Shown here one piece after another: positions 1-13,275 of a stretch of DNA of 64,000 bases. Source of the DNA: Hippophae tibetana. Lineage: Eukaryota > Streptophyta > Magnoliopsida > Rosales > Elaeagnaceae. A program made the position numbers and the translations under genes. The stretch lies in assembly GCA_037013495.1 (NCBI GenBank), contig CM072801.1:71781816-71845815 (forward strand), in the 5' to 3' direction. Under the pieces are notes generated by a model, which was given only the letters and a program-made list of their open reading frames with translations, made no database searches and was not told where the DNA came from. How positions within the stretch are numbered: position 1 is the first letter of the stretch; the number at the start of each line of letters is the position of its first letter.

Positions 1-333
1 TATAAAAATTTGTGCTTTGATTGTTCTCTGCTTTCTTAAGTCAGATATAACGAAAAAAGAATTAAATCGTGTCCTTCAAGTGGACTGTTTTCTTTCAATT
101 TTGTTGTCATTCTTTTCCTATTTGGATTTCATTTCGTAGATTTCCTTAGTTCCATGGTATTTTTTTTCTCGTTATTTCATTATTGTGTTCAATCTATATA
201 TGTTTTTGAAAGAAACAAGAAAGTTACTGCAGTTCACAATTTCAAAACTAAAAGAAGTTATCAATTGGGGTTGAAACTGTAAACTGTTATAACTTTTGAC
301 TCGTATATCGAAACGACTATTATAATATATCAA

Positions 334-351
334 ATCGAAGCATGTTTCGAT
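334..351. repeat. 18-bp imperfect palindrome, early alpha form
   Basis: ATCGAAGCATGTTTCGAT has 6-bp perfect outer arms and one mismatched pair inside. It occurs in early units of the left block, for example again near 2300 and 3608. Later alpha copies have TTGAAGCATGTTTCGAT with shorter arms. Confidence 0.8.
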
Positions 352-397
352 ACATAAAAAACACACTATAGTAGTAGTTTTTCTATTCTCATATTTT

Positions 398-415
398 AAC
401 CATGATTCCATGGTT
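398..415. repeat. Hairpin-forming inverted repeat of the alpha haplotype (first copy)
   Basis: AACCATGATTCCATGGTT has perfect 7-bp arms (AACCATG/CATGGTT) around a 4-base loop. It recurs about 44 bp before the anchor in units with the alpha junction, with loop ATTC or ATTG. Beta junctions have AACCTAGATTCC or AACCCAGATTCC here and cannot form it. Confidence 0.85.
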
Positions 416-440
416 TACACTACTTATAGACGTCTTAAAT

Positions 441-3400
441 TTGGTCGTACCCTATTTCCTTTTTTTGTGTTCTTGTTCTTTCGAATTCCAATTCTATCAT
501 CTTAACCATGTTTTAAGCAATTCAACCTTGCTTATCCTTTGTGTTCCTAGGTACATATGTTGTCCGCGAAAAGGATTCGCATTGTTTGGTATCATAGCCT
601 TGGTTGCTGAAAATGGTTTATCTATATTTATTTATCTACTTTTTGAATTTTAGATTTATAAAAATTTGTCCTTTGATTGTTTTCTGCTTTCTTAAGTCAG
701 AAATCAGAAAAAAGAATTAAATTGTGTCCTTCAAGTGGAGTGTTTTCTTTCAATTTTGTTGTCATTCTTTTCCTATTTGGATTTCATTTCGTAGCTTTCC
801 TTAGTTTCACGGTATTGTTTTCTCGTTATTTCATTTTTGTGTTCAACCTATCTATGTTTTTGAAAAAAGAAAGAAAGTTACTGCAGTTCACAATTTCAAA
901 ACAAAAAGAAGTATTAAATTGGGGTTGAAACTGTAAACTGTTATAACTTTTGACTCGTTTATCGAAACGACTATTATAATATATCAAATCGAAACATATT
1001 TCCATACATAAAAAACACACTATAGCAGTAGTTTTTTTATTCTCATATTTTAACCCAGATTTCATCGTTTACACTACTTATAGAAGTCTTAAAATTTGGT
1101 CGCACCCTAATACCTTGTTTTCTATTCTTGTTCTTTCGGATTCCAATTCTATCATCTTTACCATGTTTTAAGCAATTCAACCTTGCTTATTCTTTGTTTT
1201 CCGAGGTACATATATTGTCCGCGTATAGGATTTGCATTGTTTGGTATCATAGCCTTGGTTGCTGGAAATGGTTTATCTATATTTATTTATCTATTTTTTG
1301 AATTTTAGATTTATAAAAATTTGTCCTTTGATTGTTTTCTACCTTCTTAAGTCAGATATCACGAAAAAAGAATTAAATTGTGTCCTTCAAATCGAGTTTT
1401 TTCTTTCAATTTTGTTGTCATTCTTTTCCTATTTGGATTTCATTTCGTAGCTTTCCTTAGTTTCACAGTATTTTTTTCTCGTTATTTCATTTTTGTGTTC
1501 AACCTATCTATGTTTTTGAAAAAAACAAGAAAGTTACTACAATTCAATCTTTCAAAACAAAAAGAAGTTATCAATTGGGGTTGAAACTATAAACTTTCAT
1601 AACTTTTGACTCTTATATCGAAACGACTATTATAATATTTTAAATCGAAACATGTTTCCATACATAAAAAACACACTATAGCAGTAGTTTTTTTATTCTC
1701 ATATTTTAACCCAGATTTCACCATTTTCACTACTTATAGAAGTCTTAAAATTTGGTCGCACCCTATTACCTTTTGTTGTGTTCTTGTTCTTTTGAATTAC
1801 AATTCTATCATCTTAACCATGTTTTAAGCAATTCAACCTTTCTTATTCTTTGTATTCATAGGTACATATGTTGTTCGCGAAAAGGATTTGCATTGTTTGG
1901 TATCATAGCCTTGGTTGGTGAAAATGGTTTATCTATCTTTATTTATCTATTTTTTGAATTTTAGATTTATAAAAATTTGTCCTTTGATTGTTTTCTGCTT
2001 TCTTAAGTCAGATATCACGAAAAAAGAATTAAATTGTGTCCTTCAAGTGGACTATTTTCTTTCAATTTTGTTGTCATTCTTTTCCTATTTGGATTTCATT
2101 TCGTAGATTTCCTTAGTTTCACGGTATTTTCTTCTCGTTATTTCATTATTGTGTTCAATCTATCTATGTTTTTGAAAGAAACAAGAAAGTTGCTGCAGTT
2201 CACAATTTCAAAACTAAAAGAAGTTATCAATTGGGGTTGAAACTGTAAACTGTTATAACTTTTGACTCGTATATCGAAACGACTATTATAATATATCAAA
2301 TCGAAGCATGTTTCGATACATAAAAAACACACTATAGTAGTAGTTTTTCTATTCTCATATTTTAACCATGATTCCATGGTTTACACTACTTATAGACGTC
2401 TTAAATTTGGTCGTACCCTATTTCCTTTTTTTGTGTTCTTGTTCTTTCGAATTAAAATTCTATCATCTTATTCATGTTTTAAGCAATTCAACCTTTCTTA
2501 TTCTTTGTGTTCCTAGGTACATATGTTGTCCGCGAAAAGGATTTGCATTATTTGGTATCAAAGCCTTTGTTGCTGAATATGGTTTATCTATATTTATTTA
2601 TCTACTTTTTGAATTTTAGATTTATAAAAATTTGTCGTTTGATTGTTTTCTACTTTCTTAAGTCAGATATCAGAAAAAAGAATTAAATTGTGTCCTTAAA
2701 GTCGAGTGTTTTCTTTCAATTTTGTTGTCATTCTTTTCCTATTTGGATTTCATTTCGTAGCTTTCCTTAGTTTCACGGTATTTTTTTCTCGTTATTTCAT
2801 TTTTGTGTTCAACCTATCTATGTTTTTGAAAAAAACAAGAAAGTTACTACAGTTCACAATTTCAAAACAAAAAGAAGTTATCAATTGGGGTTGAAACTAT
2901 AAACTATCATAACTTTTGACTCGTATATCGAAACGACTATTATAATATATCAAATCGAAACATGTTTCCATACATAAAAAACATACTATAGCATTAGTTT
3001 TTCTATTCTCATATTTTAACCCAGATTCCATCGTTTAAACTACATATAGAAGTCTTAAAATTTGGTCGCACCCTAATACCTTGTTTTTTATTCTTGTTCT
3101 TTCGGATTCCAATTCTATCATCTTAACCATGTTTTAAGAAATTCAACCTTGCTTATTCTTTGTGTTCCTAGGTACATATGTTGTCCGCGAAAAGGATTCG
3201 CATTGTTTGGTATCATAGCCTTGGTTGCTGAAAATGGTTTATCTATATTTATTTATCTACTTTTTGAATTTTAGATTTATAAAAATTTGTCCTTTGATTG
3301 TTTTCTGCTTTCTTAAGTCAGAAATCATAAAAAAGAATTAAATTGTGTCCTTCAAGTGGAGTGTTTTCTTTCAATTTTGTTGTCATTCTTTTCCTATTTG

Positions 3401-6400
3401 GATTTCATTTCGTAGCTTTCCTTAGTTTCACGGTATTTTTTTGTCGTTATTTCATTTTTGTGTTCAACCTATCTATGTTTTTGAAAAAAGAAAGAAAGTT
3501 ACTGCAGTTCACAATTTCAAAACTAAAAGAAGTTATCAATTGGGGTTGAAACTCTAAACTGTTATAACTTTGGACTCGTATATCGAAACGACTATTATAA
3601 TATATCAAATCGAAGCATGTTTCGATACATAAAAAACACACTATAGTAGTAGTTTTTCTATTCTCATATTTTAACCATGATTCCAAGGTTTACACTACTT
3701 ATAGACGTCTTAAATTTGGTCGTACCCTATTTCCTTTTTTTGTGTTCTTGTTCTTTCGAATTCCAATTCTAACATCTTATTCATGTTTTAAGCAATTCAA
3801 CCTTTCTTATTCTTTGTGTTCCTAGGTACATATGTTGTCTGCGAAAAGGATTTGCATTGTTTGGTATCATAGCCTTGGTTGTTGAAAATGGTTTATCTAT
3901 ATTTATTTATCTGCTTTTTGAATTTTAGATTTATAAAAATTTGTCTGTTGATTGTTTTCTACTTTCTGAAGTCAGATATTAGAAAAAAGAATTAAATTGT
4001 GTCCTTAAAGTCGAGTATTTTCTTTCAATTTTGTTGTCATTCTTTTCCTATTTGGATTTCATATCGTAGCTTTCCTTAGTTTCACGGTATTTTTTTCTCG
4101 TTATTTCATTTTTGTGTTCAACCGATCTATGGTTTTGAAAAAAACAAGAAAGTTACTACAGTTGACAATTTCAAAACAAAAAGAAGTTATCAATTGGGGT
4201 TGAAACTATAAACTGTCATAACTTTTGACTCGTATATCGAAACGACTATGATAATATATCAAATAGAAACATGTTTCCATATATAAAAAACACACTATAG
4301 CAGTAGTTTTTCTATTCTCATATTTTAACCTAGATTCCATCGTTTACACTACTTATAGACATCTTAAAATTTGGTCGCACCCTATTACCTTTTTTTGTGT
4401 TCTTGTTCTTTCGAATTCCATTTCGATCATTTTAACCATGTTTTAAGCAATTCAACCTTTCTTATTCTTTGTATTCATAGGTACATATGTTGTTCGCGAA
4501 AAGGATTTGCATTGTTTGGTACCATAGCCTTGGTTGCTGAAAATGGTTTATCTATCTTTATTTATCTATTTTTTGAATTTTAGATTTATAAAAATTTGTG
4601 CTTTGATTGTTCTCTGCTTTCTTAAGTCAGATATCACGAAAAAAGAATTAAATCGTGTCCTTCAAGTGGACTGTTTTCTTTCAATTTTTTTGTCATTCTT
4701 TTCCTATTTGGATTTCATTTCGTAGATTTCCTTAGTTTCACGGTATTTTTTTCTCATTATTTCATTATTGTGTTCAATCTATCTATATTTTTGAAAGAAA
4801 CAAGAAAGTTACTACAGTTCACAATTTCAAAACAAAAAGAAATTATCAATTGGGGTTAAAACTGTAAACTGTTATAACTTTATACTCGTATATCGAAATG
4901 ACTATTATAATATTTTAAATTGAAGCATGTTTCAATACATAAAAAACACACTATAGTAGTAGTTTTTCTATTCTCATATTTTAACCATGATTGCATGGTT
5001 TACACTACTTATAGACGTCTTAAAATTTGGTCGTACCCTATTTCCTTTTTTTGTGTTCTTGTTCTTTCGAATTCCAATTCTATCATCTTAATCATGTTTT
5101 AAGCAATTCAAACTTTTTCTTATTCTTTGTGTTCCTAGTTACATATGTTGTCCGCGAAAAGGATTTGCATTGTTTGGTATCATAGCCTTGGTTGCTGAAA
5201 ATGGTTTATCTATATTTATTTATCTACTTTTTGAGTTTTATATTTATAAAAATTTGTCGTTTTATTGTTTTCTAATTTCTTAATTCAGATAACAGAAAAA
5301 AGAATTAAATTGTATCCTTAAAGTCGAGTGTTTTCTTTCAATTTTGTTGTCATTCTTTTCCTATTTGGATTTCATTTCATAGCTTTCCTTAGTTTCACAG
5401 TATTTTTTTCTCCTTATTTCATTTTTGTGTTCAACCTATCTATGTTTTTGAAAAAAACAAGAAAGTTACTACAGTTCACAATTTCAAACCAAAAAGAAGT
5501 TATCAATTGTGGTTGAAACTATAAACTTTCATAACTTTTGACTCGTATATGGAAACGACTATTATAATATATCAAATTGAAACATGTTTCGATACATAAA
5601 AAACACACTATAGTAGTAGTTTTTCTATTCTCATATTTTAACCCATATTCCATCGTTTACACAACTTATAGACGTCTTAAAATTTGGTCGCACCCTATTA
5701 CCTTTTTTGTGTTCTTGTTCTTTCTGATACCAATTCTATCATCTTAATCATGTTTTAAGCAATTCAACCTTTCTTATTCTTTGTGTTCCTAGGTACATAT
5801 GTGGTCCGCGAAAAGGATTTGCATTGTTTGGTATAACAGCCTTGGTTGCTGAAAATGGTTTATCTATATTTATTTATCTACTTTTTGAAATTTAGATTTA
5901 TAAAAATTTGTCGTTTGATTGTTTTCTAATTTCTTAATTCAGATATCAGAAAAAAGAATTAAATTGTGTACTTAAAGTCGATTATTTTCTTTCAATTTTG
6001 CTGTCATTCTTTTCCTATTTGGATTTCATTTCGTAGCTTTCCTTAGTTTCACGGTATTTTTTTCTCATTATTTCATTTTTGTGTTCAACCTATCTATGTT
6101 TTTGAAAAAAACAAGAAATTACTACAGTTCACAATTTCAAAAAAAAAAAGAAGTTATCAATTGGGGTTGAAACTATAAATTGTCATAACTTTGGACTCGT
6201 ATATGGAAACGACTATTATAATATATCAAATCGAAACATGTTTCCATACATAAAAAACACACTATAGCAATAGTTTTTCTATTTTCATATTTTAACCTAG
6301 ATTCCATCGTTTACACTACTTATAGACGTCTTAAAATTTGGTGGCACCCTATTACCTTTTTTTGTGTTCTTGTTCTTTCGAATTCCAATTCTATCATCTT

Positions 6401-8956
6401 AACCATGTTTTAAGCAATTCAACCTTTCTTATTCTTTGTATTCATAGGTACATATGTTGTTCGCGAAAAGGATTTGCATTGTTTGGTTTCATAGCCTTGG
6501 TTGCTGAAAATGGTTTATCTATCTTTATTTATCTATTATTTGAATTTTAGATTTATAAAAATTTGTGCTTTGATTGTTCTCTGCTTTCTTAAGTCAGATA
6601 TAACGAAAAAAGAATTAAATCGTGTCCTTCAAGTGGATTGTTTTCTTTCAATTTTGTTGTCATGCTTTTCCTATTTGGATTTCATTTTGTAGATTTCCTT
6701 AGTTTCATGGTATTTTTTTCTCGTTATTTCATTATTGTGTTCAATCTATCTATGTTTTTGAAAGAAACAAGAAAGTTACTGCAGTTCACAATTTCAAAAC
6801 AAAAAGAAGTTTTCAATTGGGGTTAAAACTCTAAACTGTTATAACTTTATATTCCTATATCGAAATGACTATTATAATATTTTAAATTGAAGCATGTTTC
6901 GATACATAAAAAACACACTATAGTAGTAGTTTTTCTATTCTCATATTTTAACCATGATTCCATGGTTTACACTACTTATAGACGTCTTAAAATTTGGTCG
7001 TACTTTATTTCCTTTTTTTGTGTTCTTGTTCTTTCCAATTCCAATTCTATCATCTTAATCATGTTTTAAGCAATTCAACCTTTCTTATTCTTTGTGTTCC
7101 TAGGGACATATGTTGTGCGCGAAAAGGATTTGCATTGTTTGGTATCATAGCCTTGGTTGCTGAAAATGGTTTATCTATATTTATTTATCTACTTTTTGAA
7201 ATTTAGATTTATAAAAATTTGTGCTTTGATTGTTTTCTGCTTTCTTAAGTCAGATATCATGAAAAAAAAATTAAATTGTGTCCTTCAAGTGGAGTATTTT
7301 CTTTCAATTTTGTTGTCATTCTTTTCCTATTTGGATTTCATTTCGTAGATTTCCTTAGTTTCACGGTATTTTTTTCTCGTTATTTCATTATTGTGTTCAA
7401 TCTATCTATGTTTTTGAATGAAACAAGAAAGTTACTACAGTTCACAATTTCAAAACAAAAAGAAGTTATCAATTGGGGTTAAAACTGTAAACTGTTATAA
7501 CTTTATACTCGTATATCGAAATGACTATTATAATATTTTAAATTGAAGAATGTTTCGATACATAAAAAACACACTATAGTAGTAGTTTTTCTATTCTCAT
7601 AGTTTAACCGAGATTCCATCGTTTACACTACTTATAGACGTCTTAAAATTTGGTCGCACCCTATTACCTTTTTTTGTGTTCTTGTTCTTTCGAATTCCAA
7701 TTCTATCATCTTAACCATATTTAAGCAATTCAACCTTTCTTATTCTTTGTATTCATAGGTACATATGTTGTTCGCGAAAGGATTTGCATTGTTTGGTATC
7801 ATAGCCTTGGTTGCAGAAAATGGTTTATCTATCTTTATTTATCTATTTTTTGAATTTTAGATTTATAAAAATTTGTACTTTGATTGTTTTCTGCTTTCTT
7901 AAGTCAGATATCACGAAAAAAGAATTAAATTGTGTCCTTCAAGTGGACTGTTTTCTTTCAATTTTGTTGTCATTCTTTTCCTATTTGGATTTCATATCGT
8001 AGATTTCCTTAGTTTCACGGTATTTTTTTCTCGTTATTTCATTATTGTGTTCAATCTATCTATGTTTTTGAAAGAAACAAGAAAGTTATTGCAGTTCACA
8101 ATTTCAAAACAAAAAGAAGTTATCCATTGGGGTTAAAACTGTAAACTGTTATAACTTTATACTCGTATATCGAAATGAATATTATAATATTTTAAATTGA
8201 AGCATGTTTCGATACATAAAAAACACACTATAGTAGTAGTTTTTCTATTCTCATATTTTAACCATGATTCCATGGTTTACACTACTTATAGACGTCTTAA
8301 AATTTGGTCGTACCCTATTTCCTTTTTTTGTGTTCTTGTTCTTTCGAATTCCAATTCTATCATCTTAATCATGTTTTAAGCAATTCAACCTTTCTTATTC
8401 TTTGTGTTCCTAGTTACATATGTTGTCCGCGAAAAGGATTTGCATTGTTTGGTATCATAGCCTTGGTTGCTGAAAATGGTTTATCTATATTTATTTATCT
8501 ACTTTTTGAAATTTAGATTTATAAAAATTTGTCGTTTGATTGTTTTCTAATTTCTTAATTCAGATATCAGAAAAAAGAATTAAATTGTGTCCTTAAAGTC
8601 GAGTGTTTTCTTTCAATTTTGTTGTCATTCTTTTCCTATTTGGATTTCATTCATAGCTTTCCTTAGTTTCACGGTATTTTTTCTCCTTATTTCATTTTTG
8701 TGTTCAACCTATCTATGTTTTTGAAAAAAACAAGAAAGTTACTACTGTTCACAATTTCAAAACAAAAAGAAGTTATCAATTGTGGTTGAAACTATAAACT
8801 TTCATAATTTTTGACTCGCATATCGAAATGACTATTATAATATATCAAATCGAAACATGTTTCCATACATAAAAAACACACTATAGTAGTAGTTTTTCTA
8901 TTCTCATATTTTAACCGAGATTCCATCGTTTACACTACTTACAGACGTCTTAAAAT
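441..8956. repeat. Heterogeneous left block, units U1-U13
   Basis: Anchors are at 441, 1096, 1752, 2407, 3062, 3716, 4371, 5027, 5684, 6338, 6994, 7650 and 8304. No simple higher-order period holds. Many single-copy variants occur, for example TTGGTGGCACC at 6338, and unit lengths run from 653 to 657 bp. Segments are shared in patches. The CCTAATACCTTG head occurs in units 1096 and 3062. The GGATTCGCATTG and TCAGAAATCA variants occur in units 441 and 3062. The tails before 441 and 2407 are close copies. This is the least homogenised part of the window, as expected for older copies or for a position nearer an array edge; that reading is inference. Confidence 0.9.
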
Positions 8957-11224
8957 TTGGTCGCACCCTATTACCTTTTTTTGTGTTCTTGTTCTTTCGA
9001 ATTCCATTTCGATCATTTTAACCATGTTTTAAGCAATTCAACCTTTCTTATTCTTTGTATTCATAGGTACATATGTTGTTCGCGAAAAGGATTTGCATTG
9101 TTTGGTACCATAGCCTTGGTTGCTGAAAATGGTTTATCTATCTTTATTTATCTATTTTTTGAATTTTAGATTTATAAAAATTTGTGCTTTGATTGTTCTC
9201 TGCTTTCTTAAGTCAGATATCAGAAAAAAGAATTAAATTGTGTCCTTCAAGTGGACTGTTTTCTTTCAATTTTGTTGTCATTCTTTTCCTATTTGGATTT
9301 CATTTTGTAGATTTCCTTAGTTTCAAAGTATTTTTTCTCGTTATTTCATTTTTGTGTTCAACCTATCTATGTTTTTGAAAGAAACAAGAAAGTTACTGCA
9401 GTTCACAATTTCAAAACAAAAAGAAGTTATCAATTGTGGTTGAAACTATAAACTTTCATATCTTTTGACTCTTATATCGAAACGACTATTATAATATATC
9501 AAATCGAAACATGTTTCCATGCATAAAAAACACACTATAGCACTAGTTTTTCTATTCTCATATTTTAACCCATATTCCATCGTTTACACTACTTATAGAC
9601 GTCTTAAAATTTGGTCGCACCCTATTACCTTTTTTTGTGTTCTTGTTCTTTCGGATACCAATTCTATCATCTTAATCATGTTTTAAGCAATTCAACCTTT
9701 CTTATTCTTTGTGTTCCTAGATACATATGTTGTCCGCGAAAAGGATTTGCATTGTTTGGTATCATAGCCTTGGTTGTTGAAAATGGTTTATCTATATTTA
9801 TTTATCTACTTTTTGAAATTTAGATTTATAAAAATTTGTTGTTTGATTGTTTTCTGCTTTCTTAAGTCAGATATCAGAAAGAAGAATTAAATTGTGTCCT
9901 TAAAGTCGAGTGTTTTCTTTCAATTTTGTTGTCATTCTTTTCCTATTTGGATTTCATTTCGTAGCTTTCCTTAGTTTCACAGTATTTTTTCTCGTTATTT
10001 CATTTTTGTGTTCAACCTATCTATGTTTTTGAAAAAAACAAGAAAGTTACTACAGTTCACAATTTCAAAACAAAAAGAAGTTATCAATTGTGGTTGAAAC
10101 TATAAACTTTCATATCTTTTGACTCTTATATCGAAACGACTATTATAATATATCAAATCGAAACATGTTTCCATGCATAAAAAACACACTATAGCACTAG
10201 TTTTTCTATTCTCATATTTTAACCCAGATTCCATCGTTTACACTACTTATAGACGTCTTAAAATTTGGTCGCACCCTATTACCTTTTTTTGTGTTCTTGT
10301 TCTTTCGGATACCAATTCTATCATCTTAATCATGTTTTAAGCAATTCAACCTTTCTTATTCTTTGTGTTCCTAGGTACATATGTTGTCCGCGAAAAGGAT
10401 TTGCCTTGTTTGGTATCATAGCCTTGGTTGCTGAAAATGGTTTATCTATATTTATTTATCTACTTTTTGAAATTTAGATTTATAAAAATTTGTTGTTTGA
10501 TTGTTTTCTACTTTCTTAAGTCAGATATCAGAAAAAAGAATTAAATTGTGTCCTTAAAGTCGAGTGTTTTCTTTCAATTTTGTTGTCATTCTTTTCCTAT
10601 TTGGATTTCATTTCGTAGCTTTCCTTAGTTTCACAGTATTTTTTTCTCGTTATTTCATTTTTGTGTTCAACCTATCTATGTTTTTGAAAAAAACAGGAAA
10701 GTTACTACAGTTCACAATTTCAAAACAAAAAGAAGTTATCAATGGGGGTTGAAACTATAAACTTTCATAACTTTTGACTCTTATATCGAAACGACTATTA
10801 TAATATATCAAATCGAAACATGTTTCCATACATAAAAAACACACTATAGCAGTAGTTTTTCTATTCTCATAATTTAACCTAGATTCCATCGTTTACACTA
10901 CTTATAGACGTCTTAGAATTTTTTCGCACCCTATTACCTTTTTTTGTGTTCTAGTTCTTTCGGATACCAATTCTATCATCTTAATCATGTTTTAAGCAAT
11001 TCAACCTTTCTTTTTCTTTGTGTTCCTAGGTACATATGTTGTCCGCGAAAAGGATTTGCATTGTTTGGTATCATAGCCTTGGTTGCTGAAAATGGTTTAT
11101 CTATATTTATTTATCTATTTTTTGAATTTTAGATTTATAAAAATTTGTTGTTTGATTGTTTTCTACATTCTTAAGTCAGATATCACGCAAAAAGAATTAA
11201 ATTGTGTCCTTCAAGTGGACTATT
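8957..11224. repeat. Units U14-U17 with a local single-unit duplication
   Basis: Anchors are at 8957, 9611, 10265 and 10920. Units 9611 and 10265 are nearly the same, both with TCGGATACC and CTTAATCATG. The tails before 10265 and before 9611 share the private pair CCATGCATAAAAAAC and TATAGCACTAG, near 9520 and 10172. That points to a recent 654-bp single-unit duplication. The unit at 10920 has a damaged anchor (GAATTTTTTCGCACC). Confidence 0.85.
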
Positions 11225-13275
11225 TTCTTTCAATTTTGTTGTCATTCTTTTCCTATTTGGATTTCATTTCGTAGATTTCCTTAGTTTCACGGTATTTTTT
11301 TATCGTTATTTCATTATTCTGTTCAATCTATCTATATTTTTGAAAGAAACACGAAAGTTACTGCAGTTCACAATTTCAAAACAAAAAGAAGTTATCAATT
11401 GGGGTTAAAACTGTAAACTGTTATAACTTTATACTCGTATATCGAAATGACTATTATAATATTTTAAATTGAAGCATGTTTCAATACATAAAAAACACAC
11501 TATAGTAGTAGTTTTTCTATTCTCATATTTTAACCATGATTGCATGGTTTACACTACTTATAGACATCTTAAAATTTGGTCGTACCCTATTTTCTTTTTT
11601 TGTGTTCTTGTTCTTTCGAATTCCAATTCTATCATCTTAATCATGTTTTAAGCAATTCAACCTTTCTTATTCTTTGTGTTCCTAGGTACATATGTTGTCC
11701 GGGAAAAGGATTTGCATTGTTTGGTATCATAGCCTTGGTTGCTGAAAATGGTTTATCTATATTTATTTATCTATTTTTTGAATTTTAGAATTATAAAAAT
11801 TTGTCGTTTGATTGTTTTCTACTTTCTTAAGTCATATATCAGAAAAAAGAATTAAATTTTTGTCCTTAAAGTCGAGTGTTTTCTTTCAATTTTGTTGTCA
11901 TTCTTTTCCTATTTGGATTTCATTTCGTAGCTTTCCTTAGTTTCACGGTATTTTTTTCTCGTTATTTCATTTTTTTGTTCAACCTATCTATGTTTTTGAA
12001 AAAAAACAAGAAAGTTACTACAGTTCACAATTTCAAAACAAAAAGAAGTTATCAATTGGGGTTGAAACTATAACCTTTCATATCTTTTGACTCGTATATC
12101 GAAACGACTATTATAATATATCAAATCGAAACATGTTTCCATACACAAAAGCACACTATAGCAGTAGTTTTTCTATTCTCATATTTTAACCTAGATTCCA
12201 TCGTTTACACTACTTATAGACGTCTTAAAATTTGGTCGCACCCTATTACCTTTTTTTGTGTTCTTGTTCTTTCGAATTCCAATTCTATCATCTTAACCAT
12301 GTTTTAAGCAATTCAACCTTTCTTATTCTTTGTATTCATAGGTACATATGTTGTTCGCGAAAAGGATTTGCATTGTTTGGTATCATAGCCTTGGTTGCTG
12401 AAAATGGTTTATCTATCGTTATTTATCTATTTTTTGAATTTTATATTTATAAAAATTTGTGCTTTGATTGTTTTCTGCTTTCTTCAGTCAGATATCACGA
12501 AAAAAGAATTAAATTGTGTCCTTCAAGTGGACTATTTTCTTTCAATTTTGTTGTCATTCTCCTATTTGGATTTCATTTCGTAGATTTCCTTAGTTTCACG
12601 GTATTTTTTTCTCGTTATTTCATTATTGTGTTCAATCTATCTATGTTTTTGAAAGAAACAAGAAAGTTACTACAGTTCACAATTTGAAAACAAAAAGAAG
12701 TTATCAATTGGGGTTAAAACTGTAAACTGTTATAATTTTATACTCGTATATCGAAATGACTATTATAATATTTTAAATTGAAGCATGTTTCGATACATAA
12801 AAAACACACTATAGTAGTAGTTTTTCTATTCTCATATTTTAACCATGATTGCATGGTTTACACTACTTATAGACGTCTTAAAATTTGGTCGTACCCTATT
12901 TCCTTTTTTTGTGTTCTTGTTCTTTCCAATTCCAATTCTATCATCTTAACATGTTTTAAGCAATTCAACCATTCTTATTCTTTGTGTTCCTAGGTACATA
13001 TGTTTTTCGCGAAAAGGATTTGCATTGTTTGGTATCATAGCCTTGGTTGCTGAAAATGGTTTATCTATCGTTATTTATCTATTTTGTGAATTTTAGATTT
13101 TTAAAAATTTGAGCTTTGATTGTTTTCTGCTTTCTTAAGTCAGATATCACGAAAAAAGAATTAAATTGTGTCCTTCAAGTGGACTGTTTTCTTTCAATTT
13201 TGTTGTCATTCTTTTCCTATTTGGATTTCATTTCGTAGATTTCCTTAGTTTCACGGTATTTTTTTCTCGTTATTT
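11225..13275. repeat. Copy 1 of a ~2.05-kb segment duplicated 3275 bp (5 units) away
   Basis: This segment matches 14500-16550 with a constant offset of 3275 bp. Shared private variants include TTTTTATCG with ATTCTGTTCAATC (near 11300 and 14575), CACGAAAG, GTCCGGGAAAAGG near 11700 and 14970, and AAATTTTTGTCC near 11850 and 15125. The few differences I saw include 12685 (G here, C in the partner) and 13003 (T here, G in the partner). Confidence 0.9.
12354..12361. repeat. Conserved TTCGCGAA palindrome, example copy
   Basis: This lies in the block GTTCGCGAAAAGGATTTGC. Most units have either TTCGCGAA or CCGCGAA here, one of few CpG-bearing sites in the AT-rich unit. The copies at about 11700 and 14970 read CCGGGAA. 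It does not fit the mammalian CENP-B box, which needs a downstream CGGG. Any protein-binding role is speculation. Confidence 0.6.

Larger units (their letters stand above)
1..440. repeat. U0, truncated satellite unit at the left window edge
   Basis: This is the 3' two thirds of a unit cut by the window edge. It begins at the TATAAAAATTTGTGCTTTG block and carries the TCAAGTGGACTG and CATTATTGTGTTCAATC variants. Its tail is mixed: beta-like bases (TTTTGACTCG, GAAACGAC) sit beside the alpha hairpin AACCATGATTCCATGGTT at 398-415. An almost identical tail recurs before the unit at 2407, three units away. Confidence 0.95.

Noticed and set aside
172-411. Minus-strand 79-codon frames (also near 826-1065, 2138-2377 and 3447-3686)
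   Set aside because: These occur in only four left-block units, where the junction haplotype lacks a stop. They are absent from the rest of the array, with no start or promoter context.
12354-12370. CENP-B box in the TTCGCGAAAAGG block
   Set aside because: TTCG is present, but the downstream A and CGGG of the box are missing on both strands.
12232-12687. Open frames of 114-162 codons and many of 60-87 codons, repeated in most units, as protein-coding genes
   Set aside because: They recur only because the DNA recurs, overlap each other in several frames of the same strand, mostly start at TTG or other non-ATG codons, and are broken by 1-bp length changes in neighbouring units. The residue content (Phe, Ile, Leu, Ser, Cys) is what T-rich DNA yields in any frame.
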